This document shows positions 19,245 to 27,189 of a stretch of 64,000 nt of DNA, one piece after another. The position numbers were made by a program, and so were the translations under genes. The DNA is from Salinibacterium sp. SWN167 (GTDB taxonomy: Bacteria > Actinomycetota > Actinomycetes > Actinomycetales > Microbacteriaceae): the NCBI RefSeq assembly GCF_015864665.1, contig NZ_JADYWU010000001.1, positions 1,550,001 to 1,614,000 on the forward strand. The letters are read 5' to 3'. The notes beneath the pieces are model-generated. The model made no database searches and had not been told where the DNA came from. It saw only the letters and a program-made list of their open reading frames with translations. Position 1 is the first letter of the stretch; every line of letters starts with the position of its first letter.

Positions 19245-20176
19245 TCCCGCAAACCCCACGACGCGCCATCCAGAGCAGTCAACATCGCAATAGTGGCCGC
19301 CACGCTGGGAATGCGCGTCGCCCCCGGCTGAATCACGTACTGAATGGTGCGCTCACTCGACGGCTGCGGAGAATGGATACTCACGCCCTCCGGCAGAGTC
19401 AGCGACGACAGTGCCAACTGGGGGAGTAGAGCTACGCCGAGCCCCCGTGACACGAAATTCAACACCGCTAAGGCATTGTCGGTCTCCAGACCTATCTCGG
19501 GAGCGAAACCCTCGAGATTGCACAGTGCCAATAAATGACCTCGGCAGAGAGTGCAGCCCGCAATCCAGGCGTCATTGGCAAGATCTGCCAAGCCCACGTC
19601 ATCCGCTGTCGCGAGCGCGTGACTATCGGGAAGCACCAAGACCACGGGCTCTGTGAAAAGGGGAACCGTCGTATGCCCGCCATCGCGAGACAAATGCGGG
19701 TCAGCCCGGTCTTCAGGGTAGGAGAACGTGATCGCGACATCCGCAGCGCCATCCCGCAGCAGCTGCAACGCCTGCGGAGGCTCGGCTTCGACATAATTCA
19801 CCGTCAAATTCGGATGCTGCTGCCGCAACTGACGAATCAACCGCGGCACGAGCGTCGAGGACGCCGTCGGGAAGGCCGCGATGCGCACCGTTCCGCTCGA
19901 GAGGCCGGCGAGCTCAGCTAGTTCGGCGCTCGCGGCATCCACCGCATTGAGCACGGTGACGGCATGGCTGGCGAGGGCGCGGCCAGCTTCGGTGAGGCGC
20001 ACTCCGCGGCCAGCGCGAACGACGAGCGCCAACCCCAAGCGGGTTTGAGCACGGGTGAGGTGTTGGCTGAGCGCGGGTTGGCTGTAGCCGAGGATGCGCG
20101 CTGCTTCACTGATGGTGCCGTGTTCGGAAATGGTGCGAACGATGCGCAGCGTGAGCAGATCGGGCGTGGTGTCCAT
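19214..20176 (-). CDS. LysR-family transcriptional regulator
   Basis: A 320-residue LysR protein: N-terminal helix-turn-helix (about 8-65, HGTISEAARILGYSQPALSQHLTRAQTRLG, RAGRGVRLTEAGRAL), then the periplasmic-binding-like effector domain (about 95-300). Start ATG 20176. Transcribed away from an aminotransferase gene 81 bases off, which is the likely target. The 3' end overlaps the cysteine desulfurase gene in a convergent manner. Effector unknown. Confidence 0.93.
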   Translation of the reverse strand: MDTTPDLLTLRIVRTISEHGTISEAARILGYSQPALSQHLTRAQTRLGLALVVRAGRGVRLTEAGRALASHAVTVLNAVDAASAELAELAGLSSGTVRIAAFPTASSTLVPRLIRQLRQQHPNLTVNYVEAEPPQALQLLRDGAADVAITFSYPEDRADPHLSRDGGHTTVPLFTEPVVLVLPDSHALATADDVGLADLANDAWIAGCTLCRGHLLALCNLEGFAPEIGLETDNALAVLNFVSRGLGVALLPQLALSSLTLPEGVSIHSPQPSSERTIQYVIQPGATRIPSVAATIAMLTALDGASWGLRDYPESERTAR

Positions 20177-20257
20177 GACTCAAGCATAACTAGACGTGAT
20201 AGTTCATATCCCAATCATGCCCTTGTCGCATGAATAGCTCGAGAGCACTATGGAGGC

Positions 20258-21304
20258 ATGACATCACCGGCCCTCACGAACGCTATCGAGAGTTTCGCGA
20301 ACACTCGCGGCTACCTCTCCGCCGCCACCATGGGACTGCCGACGTGTGCGGCAGTCACCGAGATGACCCAGAAACTTCAACTGTGGGCCACCGCCACCTG
20401 CAACCCCATGAACTACGGCGACATCGTGGAGCGCACGCGCGGCCACTACGCCCGCCTTGTCGGCATCGACGTCGCGCGAGTTGCGATCGGCTCGCAAACT
20501 TCGGTCATGGCCTCGCTTATTGCGTGCTCGCTGCCGGCCGGCTCAGAAGTGCTTGTCGTCGAATCCGACTTCACCTCGATCGTGTACCCGTTTCTGCAAC
20601 ACCCCGACCTCGCGGTTCGCGCCGTGCCGCTGGCCGAACTTGCGGATGCCATCACCGACAGCACTGCGCTCGTCGCGTTCTCGCTCATCCAATCCTGTAA
20701 CGGCAAAGTCGCCGACGTTGCGGCGATCACCGCAGCGGCAGCCACACACGGAACGCGAACTCTCTGCGACGTGACCCAAGCCGCCGGCGTTTACCCCGTG
20801 GATGCCACCCAATTCGACGCGACAGTCTGCCACGCCTACAAGTGGTTGTGTTCGCCTCGCGGCGTCGCGTTTCTCACGATCTCCGAGGATTTCGCCGAGC
20901 ACGTCACGCCCGTGCAAGCGGGTTGGTATGCGGGAGAAGACGTGTGGTCGAGCGTGTACGGCACCGAGATGAACCTTGCGAAGGATGCTCGCCAGTTCGA
21001 CGTATCGCCAGCGTGGCAGGCCTGGGTGGGGGCCGAGCATCCAATCGCCATGTTTGCCGACCTCGATATCGCCGAAGTCTGGGAGCACTGCACGGGCCTT
21101 GCGAACCAACTCTGCGATGCCCTCGGAATCGAGCGCCAGAATCAAGCCATCGTTACGTGGCCGGATGAATCGGGTGCCGATCTTGCCAAGCTCACGGCGG
21201 CAGGAATCACCGCCTCCGGTCGTGCCGGTCGCCTTCGCGCCGCATTCCATCTCTGGAATACCGAAGAGGACGTCGCGGCGGTTATCGCTGCGCTGCGCGT
21301 CTAG
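20258..21304 (+). CDS. Aminotransferase class V-fold PLP enzyme
   Basis: A 348-residue fold-type I PLP protein of class V. The probable PLP lysine is in CHAYKWLCSPRGVAFL; upstream CDVTQAAGVYPVD holds the cofactor Asp, and ERTRGHYARLVG and SVMASL fit the phosphate-binding region. Substrate is not evident; related sequences are loosely annotated as aminotransferases or cysteine-desulfurase-like enzymes. It is divergent from a LysR regulator, so probably a regulated single-gene metabolic function. No Shine-Dalgarno is obvious; GGAG lies eight bases before ATG 20258. Confidence 0.82.
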   Translation: MTSPALTNAIESFANTRGYLSAATMGLPTCAAVTEMTQKLQLWATATCNPMNYGDIVERTRGHYARLVGIDVARVAIGSQTSVMASLIACSLPAGSEVLVVESDFTSIVYPFLQHPDLAVRAVPLAELADAITDSTALVAFSLIQSCNGKVADVAAITAAAATHGTRTLCDVTQAAGVYPVDATQFDATVCHAYKWLCSPRGVAFLTISEDFAEHVTPVQAGWYAGEDVWSSVYGTEMNLAKDARQFDVSPAWQAWVGAEHPIAMFADLDIAEVWEHCTGLANQLCDALGIERQNQAIVTWPDESGADLAKLTAAGITASGRAGRLRAAFHLWNTEEDVAAVIAALRV

Positions 21305-21359
21305 CTAAACTGGATGTCCGCCGACCGTGCATCCAGCTCGGCTGACTATTGGAGTTTCT

Positions 21360-22745
21360 GTGGCTACGCCTAACCCCCTCGACGCCGTTATCAACCTCGC
21401 CAAGCGCCGAGGTTTCGTCTTCCAATCGGGAGAGATCTACGGCGGTTCACGCTCAGCCTGGGACTACGGCCCGCTGGGAACCGCCCTCAAAGAGAACATC
21501 AAAAAGCAGTGGTGGCAGACCTTCGTTCAAGGTCGCGAAGACGTCGTCGGGCTCGACTCGGCCGTCATCCTGCCCCGCAAGGTGTGGGAAGCATCCGGGC
21601 ACGTCGAGGTCTTCTCTGACCCGCTCGTCGAATCGCTGCACACCCACAAGCGTTACCGCGCCGACCACCTTCTCGAAGCCTACGAAGAGAAGCACGGTCA
21701 CCCGCCCGTGAACGGGCTTGCCGACATCCGCGACCCTGACACCGGTCAGCCTGGATCGTGGACCGAACCGCAGAACTTCTCAGGCCTCCTTAAGACGTTC
21801 CTCGGCCCCGTCGACAACGAAGAGGGCATGCACTACCTGCGCCCCGAAACCGCTCAGGGTATCTTCACCAACTTCGCCAACGTCATGGGCGCTGCGCGCA
21901 TGAAGCCGCCTTTCGGAATCGGCCAAGTCGGAAAGTCGTTCCGTAACGAAATCACACCCGGAAACTTCATCTTCCGCACCCGCGAGTTCGAGCAGATGGA
22001 GATGGAATTCTTCGTCGAGCCCGGTACTGACGAAGAGTGGCACCAGTACTGGATCGACGAATCCATGAAGTGGTACACCGATCTCGGCATCAACCCCGAA
22101 AACCTGCGCTTCTACGAGCACGCTCAAGAAAAGCTCTCGCACTACTCCAAGCGCACTGTGGATGTTGAATACCGTTTCCGCTTTGCCGGCGGCGAGTGGG
22201 GCGAGCTTATGGGTATAGCCAACCGCACCGACTTCGACCTGCGCACACACTCAGAGGCCTCGGGTTCCGACCTGTCGTACTTCGACCAGGCCAAGGATGA
22301 GCGTTGGACGCCCTTCGTGATCGAGCCCGCGTTCGGACTCACCCGTGCCCTCATGGCCTTCCTCATCGACGCCTATGCCGAAGACGAGGCGCCCAATGCC
22401 AAGGGTGGTGTCGACAAGCGCACCGTTCTGCGTCTTGACCGTCGCCTCTCGCCGGTGAAGGTTGCTGTGCTGCCGCTGTCGCGCAACGAGCGCCTCTCAC
22501 CGATGGCTCGCGCTGTTGCTGCTGACCTGCGCAAGTACTGGAACGTCGACTTCGATGACGCCGGTGCCATTGGCCGTCGCTACCGTCGCCAGGACGAGAT
22601 CGGTACCCCGTTCTGTGTCACGATCGACTTCGACTCGCTCGACGACAACGCCGTGACGATTCGCGAGCGTGACTCGATGGAGCAGAAGCGCATGCCGATC
22701 GAAGAGCTGCGGGGCTACCTCGCGCAGGAGCTCATCGGCTGCTAG
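21360..22745 (+). CDS. glyS: Glycyl-tRNA synthetase, single-chain
   Basis: A 461-residue class II synthetase of the homodimeric (alpha2) type. Motifs: [22 protein letters not shown] at the N terminus, [22 protein letters not shown] (motif 2), [27 protein letters not shown], and motif 3 in [10 protein letters not shown]. The C-terminal anticodon-binding domain starts near residue 350. GTG 21360 is chosen: GGAG lies five bases upstream and [10 protein letters not shown] is the expected N terminus. A strong terminator follows. Confidence 0.96.
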   Translation: MATPNPLDAVINLAKRRGFVFQSGEIYGGSRSAWDYGPLGTALKENIKKQWWQTFVQGREDVVGLDSAVILPRKVWEASGHVEVFSDPLVESLHTHKRYRADHLLEAYEEKHGHPPVNGLADIRDPDTGQPGSWTEPQNFSGLLKTFLGPVDNEEGMHYLRPETAQGIFTNFANVMGAARMKPPFGIGQVGKSFRNEITPGNFIFRTREFEQMEMEFFVEPGTDEEWHQYWIDESMKWYTDLGINPENLRFYEHAQEKLSHYSKRTVDVEYRFRFAGGEWGELMGIANRTDFDLRTHSEASGSDLSYFDQAKDERWTPFVIEPAFGLTRALMAFLIDAYAEDEAPNAKGGVDKRTVLRLDRRLSPVKVAVLPLSRNERLSPMARAVAADLRKYWNVDFDDAGAIGRRYRRQDEIGTPFCVTIDFDSLDDNAVTIRERDSMEQKRMPIEELRGYLAQELIGC

Positions 22746-22806
22746 CCACCGCGTTGAATTAGAACGTCCCGCGCGTCGGTCGCCGACAGGTGATCGTACT
22801 GCGGAC

Positions 22807-22852
22807 AGAGGCGGGCCCGGACACAGTCCGGGCCCGCCTCTCTGCGTTTACT
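22807..22852 (+). terminator. Strong Rho-independent terminator after glyS
   Basis: A perfect 16-bp stem (22807-22822 with 22826-22841) with a three-base loop is followed by CTGCGTTTACTT. It lies 60 bases past the glyS stop. Confidence 0.88.
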
Positions 22853-22870
22853 TCCATTTGCGCTCGCCTC

Positions 22871-22935
22871 GCGCCCGTGCCACGCCCGTGCCCACGCCCA
22901 CGCCCGTGCCCACGCCCACGCCCGTGCCCACGCTC
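22871..22935. repeat. GC-rich tandem repeat, unit about 18 bp
   Basis: About three imperfect copies of an 18-base unit made of CGTGCCCACGCC and CACGCC blocks. Lies between the glyS terminator and element C. Likely a slippage-prone simple repeat; no coding role is apparent. Confidence 0.8.
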
Positions 22936-22972
22936 GCCTCCCGCCTCCTGCCCCTTTGCCACTACTGCCTTC

Positions 22973-23072
22973 GGAAACTCAGGAGATCTCTGCCGTACCA
23001 AGAGTTTTTGCCAAGGTAATCACGGAATCCCGGCCCTCAATCGTCACGAGTTCCGGGATCTCCTGAATTTCC
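22973..23072. repeat. Inverted-terminus element C (100 bp)
   Basis: Left terminus GGAAACTCAGGAGATC (22973-22988) and right terminus GATCTCCTGAATTTCC (23057-23072) are inverse copies with one difference. The right end shares the GAATTT variant with element A. It lies just upstream of the AbiEi/DUF559 gene. Confidence 0.85.
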
Positions 23073-23169
23073 GTGGCGGGCAAGTCATCCACAGCGCGAG
23101 ATATGCGCGCTACTTCACCGATCGTTGCGTCGTAGCTTTCCGCAAGCACACGGCCACAATGCTGCTCTC

Positions 23170-24117
23170 ATGGTCAATATCCGTGAAATGGTCGATGAGC
23201 TTGGTGGGCTCGCGCAAAAACGACAGCTGGTCGCACGAGGTGCCCAAGACTTCGATCTCACTCGCGCCGTTAAGCGTGGCGAGGTAGTGCGGGCGCGTCA
23301 GGGTTGGTACACGACCGCTGAGGAATCAGAGTCGAAAGTGAGAGCGGTGAGAGTTGGCGGTCGCCTTACTGGAATTTCTGCGATCGCAGACTGGGGCGGC
23401 TGGGTTCTAGACAAGCACCCTCTTCACGTTTCTTTGCCTCACAACGCAGCGCGACTGCGCAGCCCTTGGAATCGACGACGCCGCCTTGGCGTGCGTCGAG
23501 GGCTTCGCCTGCACTGGGATCCGCCGGCCATCAGCGAGACGGGAACAAACTGGCACGTGGGCTTTCTTGATGCGCTTCGACGGGTGATTCTCGATGAGGA
23601 TCTTGAGACGGCAGTCGCGGCGATTGACTGGGCACTGCACGCTGGCCGCATCGACGCATTCGATTTCGAGCGGCTGTTCCTCGCCTTGCCCCGGCATAAG
23701 CGATGGATCCGTTCGTGGGTCGACGGACGGTGTGAAAGTCTGCCGGAGAGTCTCGCCCGCACCCGCCTCCGAAGAGAGGGACACCGGGTCGCTATTCAGG
23801 TCCCCGTGGGATTCAAACGCATCGATCTCGTGGTCAACGGGGTCGTGGGGCTGGAAATCGACGGCAGACAGTTCCACGCTCACACTTTTGAAGAGGACCG
23901 CCTCAAGGCTCTGGAGATAACCATCGCCGGATTTCACGCCATGAACGTAAGCGCCAAAATGGTTTTCACACAGTGGAATCTGTTTATGCACGCGCTCGAC
24001 AGTGCGCTGTCCTCACGTTCAACTTCTGGTCTCGAAAACTCAGGAGATTCGGTGCAAATGGGAAGAGCTAGCCCGTTGCCTAGCGGCTTCACGCGTCCCC
24101 GATACGGATTCTCCTGA
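23170..24117 (+). CDS. AbiEi-like wing-helix / DUF559 (Vsr-like) endonuclease domain protein
   Basis: A 315-residue protein. The N terminus (about 1-60: MVDELGGLAQKRQLVARGAQ, then RAVKRGEVVRARQGWY) resembles the AbiEi antitoxin-type DNA-binding domain. The C terminus (about 215-295) resembles DUF559/Vsr-like PD-(D/E)xK nucleases, with RIDLVVNGVVGLEIDGRQFH supplying Asp and ExD residues. Cellular role unknown; such genes are common in Microbacteriaceae. ATG 23170 is chosen because the longer upstream frame is poorly protein-like. The last 28 codons (from 24034) lie inside repeat element D, which also supplies the stop, so the original 3' end may have been replaced. Elements C and D bracket the gene. 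Confidence 0.7.
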   Translation: MVNIREMVDELGGLAQKRQLVARGAQDFDLTRAVKRGEVVRARQGWYTTAEESESKVRAVRVGGRLTGISAIADWGGWVLDKHPLHVSLPHNAARLRSPWNRRRRLGVRRGLRLHWDPPAISETGTNWHVGFLDALRRVILDEDLETAVAAIDWALHAGRIDAFDFERLFLALPRHKRWIRSWVDGRCESLPESLARTRLRREGHRVAIQVPVGFKRIDLVVNGVVGLEIDGRQFHAHTFEEDRLKALEITIAGFHAMNVSAKMVFTQWNLFMHALDSALSSRSTSGLENSGDSVQMGRASPLPSGFTRPRYGFS

Positions 24118-24123
24118 GTTTCC
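24034..24123. repeat. Inverted-terminus element D (90 bp)
   Basis: Left terminus GAAAACTCAGGAGA (24034-24047) and right terminus TCTCCTGAGTTTCC (24110-24123) are inverse copies with one difference. The element overlaps the 3' end of the AbiEi/DUF559 gene, whose TGA (24115-24117) is inside the right arm. Confidence 0.83.
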
Positions 24124-24201
24124 GAGGGGAGGGAGCCGAACACACCAGTCGCGGTCGCTTCAGAACGGGAATACCTAGGGCGTCAACGCGTTAACCCTGA
24201 G

Positions 24202-24867
24202 GTGAATGATTCAGCAAACCCGATTGCCCCCGTCAAAATCGACATCTGGTCTGATGTTCAGTGCCCTTGGTGCTACATCGGAAAGCGTCGCCTTGAAGCG
24301 GCCGTCGAAACCTCCGGCATTGCGGTCGATATCGAGTACCACTCTTTCGAGTTGGCTCCCGATACCCCGGTTGAATACGAAGGCACCCCGATTCAGTATC
24401 TGAGCGAAAGCAAGGGCCTGGCAGTCCCGCAGGTTGAAGAGATGCTCACGCGCGTCACCGACATCGCCACGAGCCTCGGTCTCGACTACGACTACGAGCA
24501 CATTCACCAGACCAACACGATCAAGGCGCACGAGCTCCTGCACTTCGCGAAGGCTCAGGGCCGTCAGCTTGAGATGAAGGAACGCCTTCTCGAGGCCTAC
24601 TTTGTGAAGACTGAGCACGTCGGACGCGTCGAAGACCTCGCCGATATCGCGGCATCCATCGGGTTTGATCGCGACGAAGTAGTGCGTGTTCTTGAGTCGA
24701 ACGAGTACCTTCCCGCGGTGAAGGCCGACATGGAAACTGCCATGCAGTACGGCATCCAGGGCGTGCCGTTCTTCGTGATCGAGGGCAAGTATGGGGTTTC
24801 GGGCGCACAAGAAAGCGAAACGTTCGCTAACGTACTCACACAAGTACTTACCGAAAGAGACGTTTAG
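24202..24867 (+). CDS. DsbA family oxidoreductase (FrnE-like)
   Basis: A 221-residue thioredoxin-fold protein with inserted helical domain. The active-site motif is CPWC in DIWSDVQCPWCYIGKRRLE (N-terminal), and the cis-Pro loop is GIQGVPFFVIEGKYGVSGAQ near the C terminus. There is no signal peptide, so it is cytosolic, as for FrnE/2-hydroxychromene isomerase-like members linked to redox stress. Start is GTG 24202, although the ribosome-binding site is weak. A 50-codon gene follows three bases after the stop. Confidence 0.93.
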   Translation: MNDSANPIAPVKIDIWSDVQCPWCYIGKRRLEAAVETSGIAVDIEYHSFELAPDTPVEYEGTPIQYLSESKGLAVPQVEEMLTRVTDIATSLGLDYDYEHIHQTNTIKAHELLHFAKAQGRQLEMKERLLEAYFVKTEHVGRVEDLADIAASIGFDRDEVVRVLESNEYLPAVKADMETAMQYGIQGVPFFVIEGKYGVSGAQESETFANVLTQVLTERDV

Positions 24868-24870
24868 CAC

Positions 24871-25023
24871 ATGGATGCCGCAACGAAGCCAATCCCGACC
24901 TTCGCCCTTCAGCCACTCGGCGACCCGAATGCCGTAGCGTGCGAAGGTGATGCGTGTGTCGTCGTCGACGATCACCGCTCGCAAGCCTTCGTGAATCGGC
25001 AGATCGATGAAGGCCTCGTCTAG
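24871..25023 (+). CDS. Small protein of unknown function (50 aa)
   Basis: ATG 24871 to TAG 25021-25023 encodes 50 residues, rich in Asp, Val and Ala with two Cys (VACEGDACVVVDDH). GAAAGAG lies 11 bases upstream and the start is three bases after the DsbA-like stop, so it is probably cotranscribed and coupled. Third-position GC is high, as in neighbouring genes. No family recognised. Confidence 0.6.
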   Translation: MDAATKPIPTFALQPLGDPNAVACEGDACVVVDDHRSQAFVNRQIDEGLV

Positions 25024-25045
25024 CCAGTCATCTGTTCCGCGTTAG

Positions 25046-25486
25046 TTAGCCCACAAAGCCGCGGTTCGACCACTCGATTATTTCGGCTGCGGTTGCGAAC
25101 TCTGGCGCCGCTTTGGCGACCCTCGAGGGGATGAGTGTGAGCGGCACCGTGGTGGGGCGCGCTGGTAGCGATGCATGTTGTGCTTCGGGAGCGTTGAAGC
25201 GCTTGTTGATGAGGGCTCCGAGGATGGCGCCGCCGCCAAAGCCGAGAGGCAACAGCAGCAGGTAGAGGGTGGGATCGAGGTTCGATGCTGTTCCGACCGC
25301 CAAAATTCCGCCAACGCCAACCGCCGCACCAATGCCGAAGGAAACCCACCAGCGCTGAAGCCTCGCGTTCTCTTTGTCCCACGCCCGCTGGGCGCGCAGT
25401 TGCGCGAGGGCTTCTTCTCGCGGCGCCGGGCTCACCCAGAGGCGGGCTTCGAAACGAAAGACGTTGGGATGTTCCTCGAGGGCCAT
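25046..25486 (-). CDS. Hypothetical two-helix membrane protein
   Basis: A 146-residue protein. Residues 1-45 are soluble and charged; two hydrophobic Gly-rich helices lie near 47-67 and 72-92; the tail is soluble and ends EIIEWSNRGFVG. No family recognised. ATG 25486 shares one base with the YbaK stop (TAATG), so it is translationally coupled to that gene. Converges with the 50-residue gene. Confidence 0.75.
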   Translation of the reverse strand: MALEEHPNVFRFEARLWVSPAPREEALAQLRAQRAWDKENARLQRWWVSFGIGAAVGVGGILAVGTASNLDPTLYLLLLPLGFGGGAILGALINKRFNAPEAQHASLPARPTTVPLTLIPSRVAKAAPEFATAAEIIEWSNRGFVG

Positions 25487-25965
25487 TAGTCGGTTCCTGT
25501 TTCGCTGGTGATGTCGGCGACGGTCGCCTCTAAGCCGGTGATGAGATCATTCGCATTGACCCAAGTGGTATACCCGTGATCTCCCGAGCCCATTGATACT
25601 CGCTTGCCCGCGATGCGTTCGTCGGCAAACACGGGCCAAGCGGTGCTGCTGCCGAGCGGGGTGATGGTGCCGCGCGCAAATCCGGTGGCCTCGAGCGCAA
25701 GGGCGGCTTCGGGCATCCGCAATTTATTGACACCGACGACGGCGCGCAGCTTGGGCCACGAAATCTGGCGGTCACCGGGAACAAGGGCAAAGAGGTAGCT
25801 GCCGTCGCTGCGTTTGACGACGAGTGACTTCACGATCTCGGCCGGGGTGATGCCGAGCAGTTCGGCGGCGTGTTCCAGGGAGGTCGCTGGTGCCCGTTCG
25901 ACGATCTCGATCGGGATGCCGCGGCGCTCGGCGTCGTCGCGGACGCGGTCGGTTCCTGCCGTCAT
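25486..25965 (-). CDS. YbaK/EbsC-type aminoacyl-tRNA deacylase
   Basis: A 159-residue member of the YbaK/ProX editing family, which hydrolyses mischarged tRNA (for example Cys-tRNA-Pro) in trans. Seen: AAELLGITPAEIVKSLVVK with the conserved Lys, LFALVPGDRQISWPKL, and GFARGTITPLGSS; the expected GxxxP loop is present. Start ATG 25965. First of a two-gene minus-strand unit, divergent from dusB. Confidence 0.9.
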   Translation of the reverse strand: MTAGTDRVRDDAERRGIPIEIVERAPATSLEHAAELLGITPAEIVKSLVVKRSDGSYLFALVPGDRQISWPKLRAVVGVNKLRMPEAALALEATGFARGTITPLGSSTAWPVFADERIAGKRVSMGSGDHGYTTWVNANDLITGLEATVADITSETGTD

Positions 25966-26010
25966 TCGGGGCCTCCCGGTATGTGCGGCGGCGGTTCAGG
26001 CGCGCCGTGG

Positions 26011-26022
26011 GACAATTGCTAC
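26011..26022 (+). promoter_or_regulatory. -10 box of dusB (leaderless spacing)
   Basis: GACAAT (26011-26016) followed by six bases and GTG 26023. No ribosome-binding site is seen, so the transcript probably begins at the start codon. Confidence 0.45.
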
Positions 26023-27189
26023 GTGACTATTCTTGCCCCTGCCGACCCGCGTGTCGCGCCACAGCTCTCCATCGGGAACCTCGACCTTGATGTTCCTGTT
26101 GTTTTGGCGCCCATGGCCGGCATCACCAATACCGCGTTTCGTCGGCTTTGCCGCGAATACGGCGCTGGGCTGTACGTCAGCGAAATGATCACCAGCCGCG
26201 CCCTCGTCGAGCGCACGCCCGAAAGCATGCGCCTCATCACGCACCATGAGTCGGAGACGACCCGCAGCATCCAGCTCTATGGGGTTGACCCTAAGACGGT
26301 GTCTGAAGCGGTCACGATGTTGGTGGCCGAAGACCGCGCTGACCACATTGACTTGAACTTCGGATGCCCCGTTCCCAAGGTCACTCGCAAGGGTGGGGGA
26401 GCAGCGCTCCCGTGGAAGATCGATCTGTTCCGCGACATCGTCGAAGGTGCGGTGAAAGCTGCCGGCGATGTTCCACTGACGATCAAGATGCGCAAGGGCA
26501 TCGACTCTGACCACTTGACCTACCTTGAGGCTGCTCGTGTTGGTGCTGGTGCCGGGGTTGCCAGCATCGCTTTGCACGCCCGCACGGCTGCGGAGTTCTA
26601 CTCGGGGCACGCCGACTGGTCCGCGATCGAAAAGCTCAAGAACACGATCACCGATACTCCGATTCTCGGTAACGGTGACATTTGGAGTGCCGCCGATGCT
26701 CTGCGCATGGTCGACGAGACCGGATGCGACGGAGTCGTGGTCGGTCGCGGTTGCCTCGGCCGCCCGTGGTTGTTCGGTGACCTTGCTGCCGCCTTCCGAG
26801 GAGAGTCTCTCAAGGCGGAGCCAACACTCGGCGAAGTCGCCATTGCGTTTAAGCGTCATGCCGAACTGCTGGTGGAATTCTTCGGCGATGAAGATCGTGC
26901 GTGCCGCGACATCCGCAAGCATGTTGCTTGGTATTTCAAGGGCTATGCGGTCGGCGGAGAGTTGCGCGCAGCAATGGCGACCGTGCACGACCTCGCTCAG
27001 CTCGACGAACTGTTGGCTCAGCTCGACTGGAGCCAGCAGTACCCGGGTGCCGACGCTGAAGGCCAACGTGGTCGCGCGGGAACCCCGAAGAAGCCATCAC
27101 TTCCGCAGGGGTGGCTCGATAGCCGCGAACTGCAGGAGACTCACCGTAGTGAACTCAACCAAGCAGAATTGAGCACCAGTGGCGGCTAA
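26023..27189 (+). CDS. dusB: tRNA-dihydrouridine synthase (DusB type)
   Basis: A 388-residue FMN enzyme reducing uridines in tRNA D loops. TIM-barrel motifs: VVLAPMAGITNTAFRRLCREYGAG, VSEMITSRALVE, DLNFGCPVPKVTRKGGGAAL (with the catalytic Cys), LTIKMRKGID, and GNGDIW...CDGVVVGRGCLGRPWLF. The C-terminal helical domain binds tRNA. GTG 26023 is chosen because the residues before it in the open frame look non-native and it gives the expected N terminus. The 3' end overlaps dgt by 11 bases. Confidence 0.93.
   Translation: MTILAPADPRVAPQLSIGNLDLDVPVVLAPMAGITNTAFRRLCREYGAGLYVSEMITSRALVERTPESMRLITHHESETTRSIQLYGVDPKTVSEAVTMLVAEDRADHIDLNFGCPVPKVTRKGGGAALPWKIDLFRDIVEGAVKAAGDVPLTIKMRKGIDSDHLTYLEAARVGAGAGVASIALHARTAAEFYSGHADWSAIEKLKNTITDTPILGNGDIWSAADALRMVDETGCDGVVVGRGCLGRPWLFGDLAAAFRGESLKAEPTLGEVAIAFKRHAELLVEFFGDEDRACRDIRKHVAWYFKGYAVGGELRAAMATVHDLAQLDELLAQLDWSQQYPGADAEGQRGRAGTPKKPSLPQGWLDSRELQETHRSELNQAELSTSGG

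Larger units (their letters stand above)
22842..23169. other. Intergenic stretch with tandem repeat and element C
   Basis: No gene is seen here. It holds a GC-rich tandem repeat (22871-22935) and the inverted-terminus element at 22973-23072. The roughly 100 bases before ATG 23170 should hold the promoter of the AbiEi/DUF559 gene; no clear -35/-10 pair stands out. Confidence 0.6.

Noticed and set aside
20177-20257. Defined LysR operator between the divergent genes
   Set aside because: TTCAT and ATGAA occur about 22 bases apart, but no standard T-N11-A arrangement is clear enough to annotate.
22871-22935. Possible CRISPR array
   Set aside because: Repeat unit is about 18 bp, imperfect, head-to-tail with no spacers, and no cas genes are seen.
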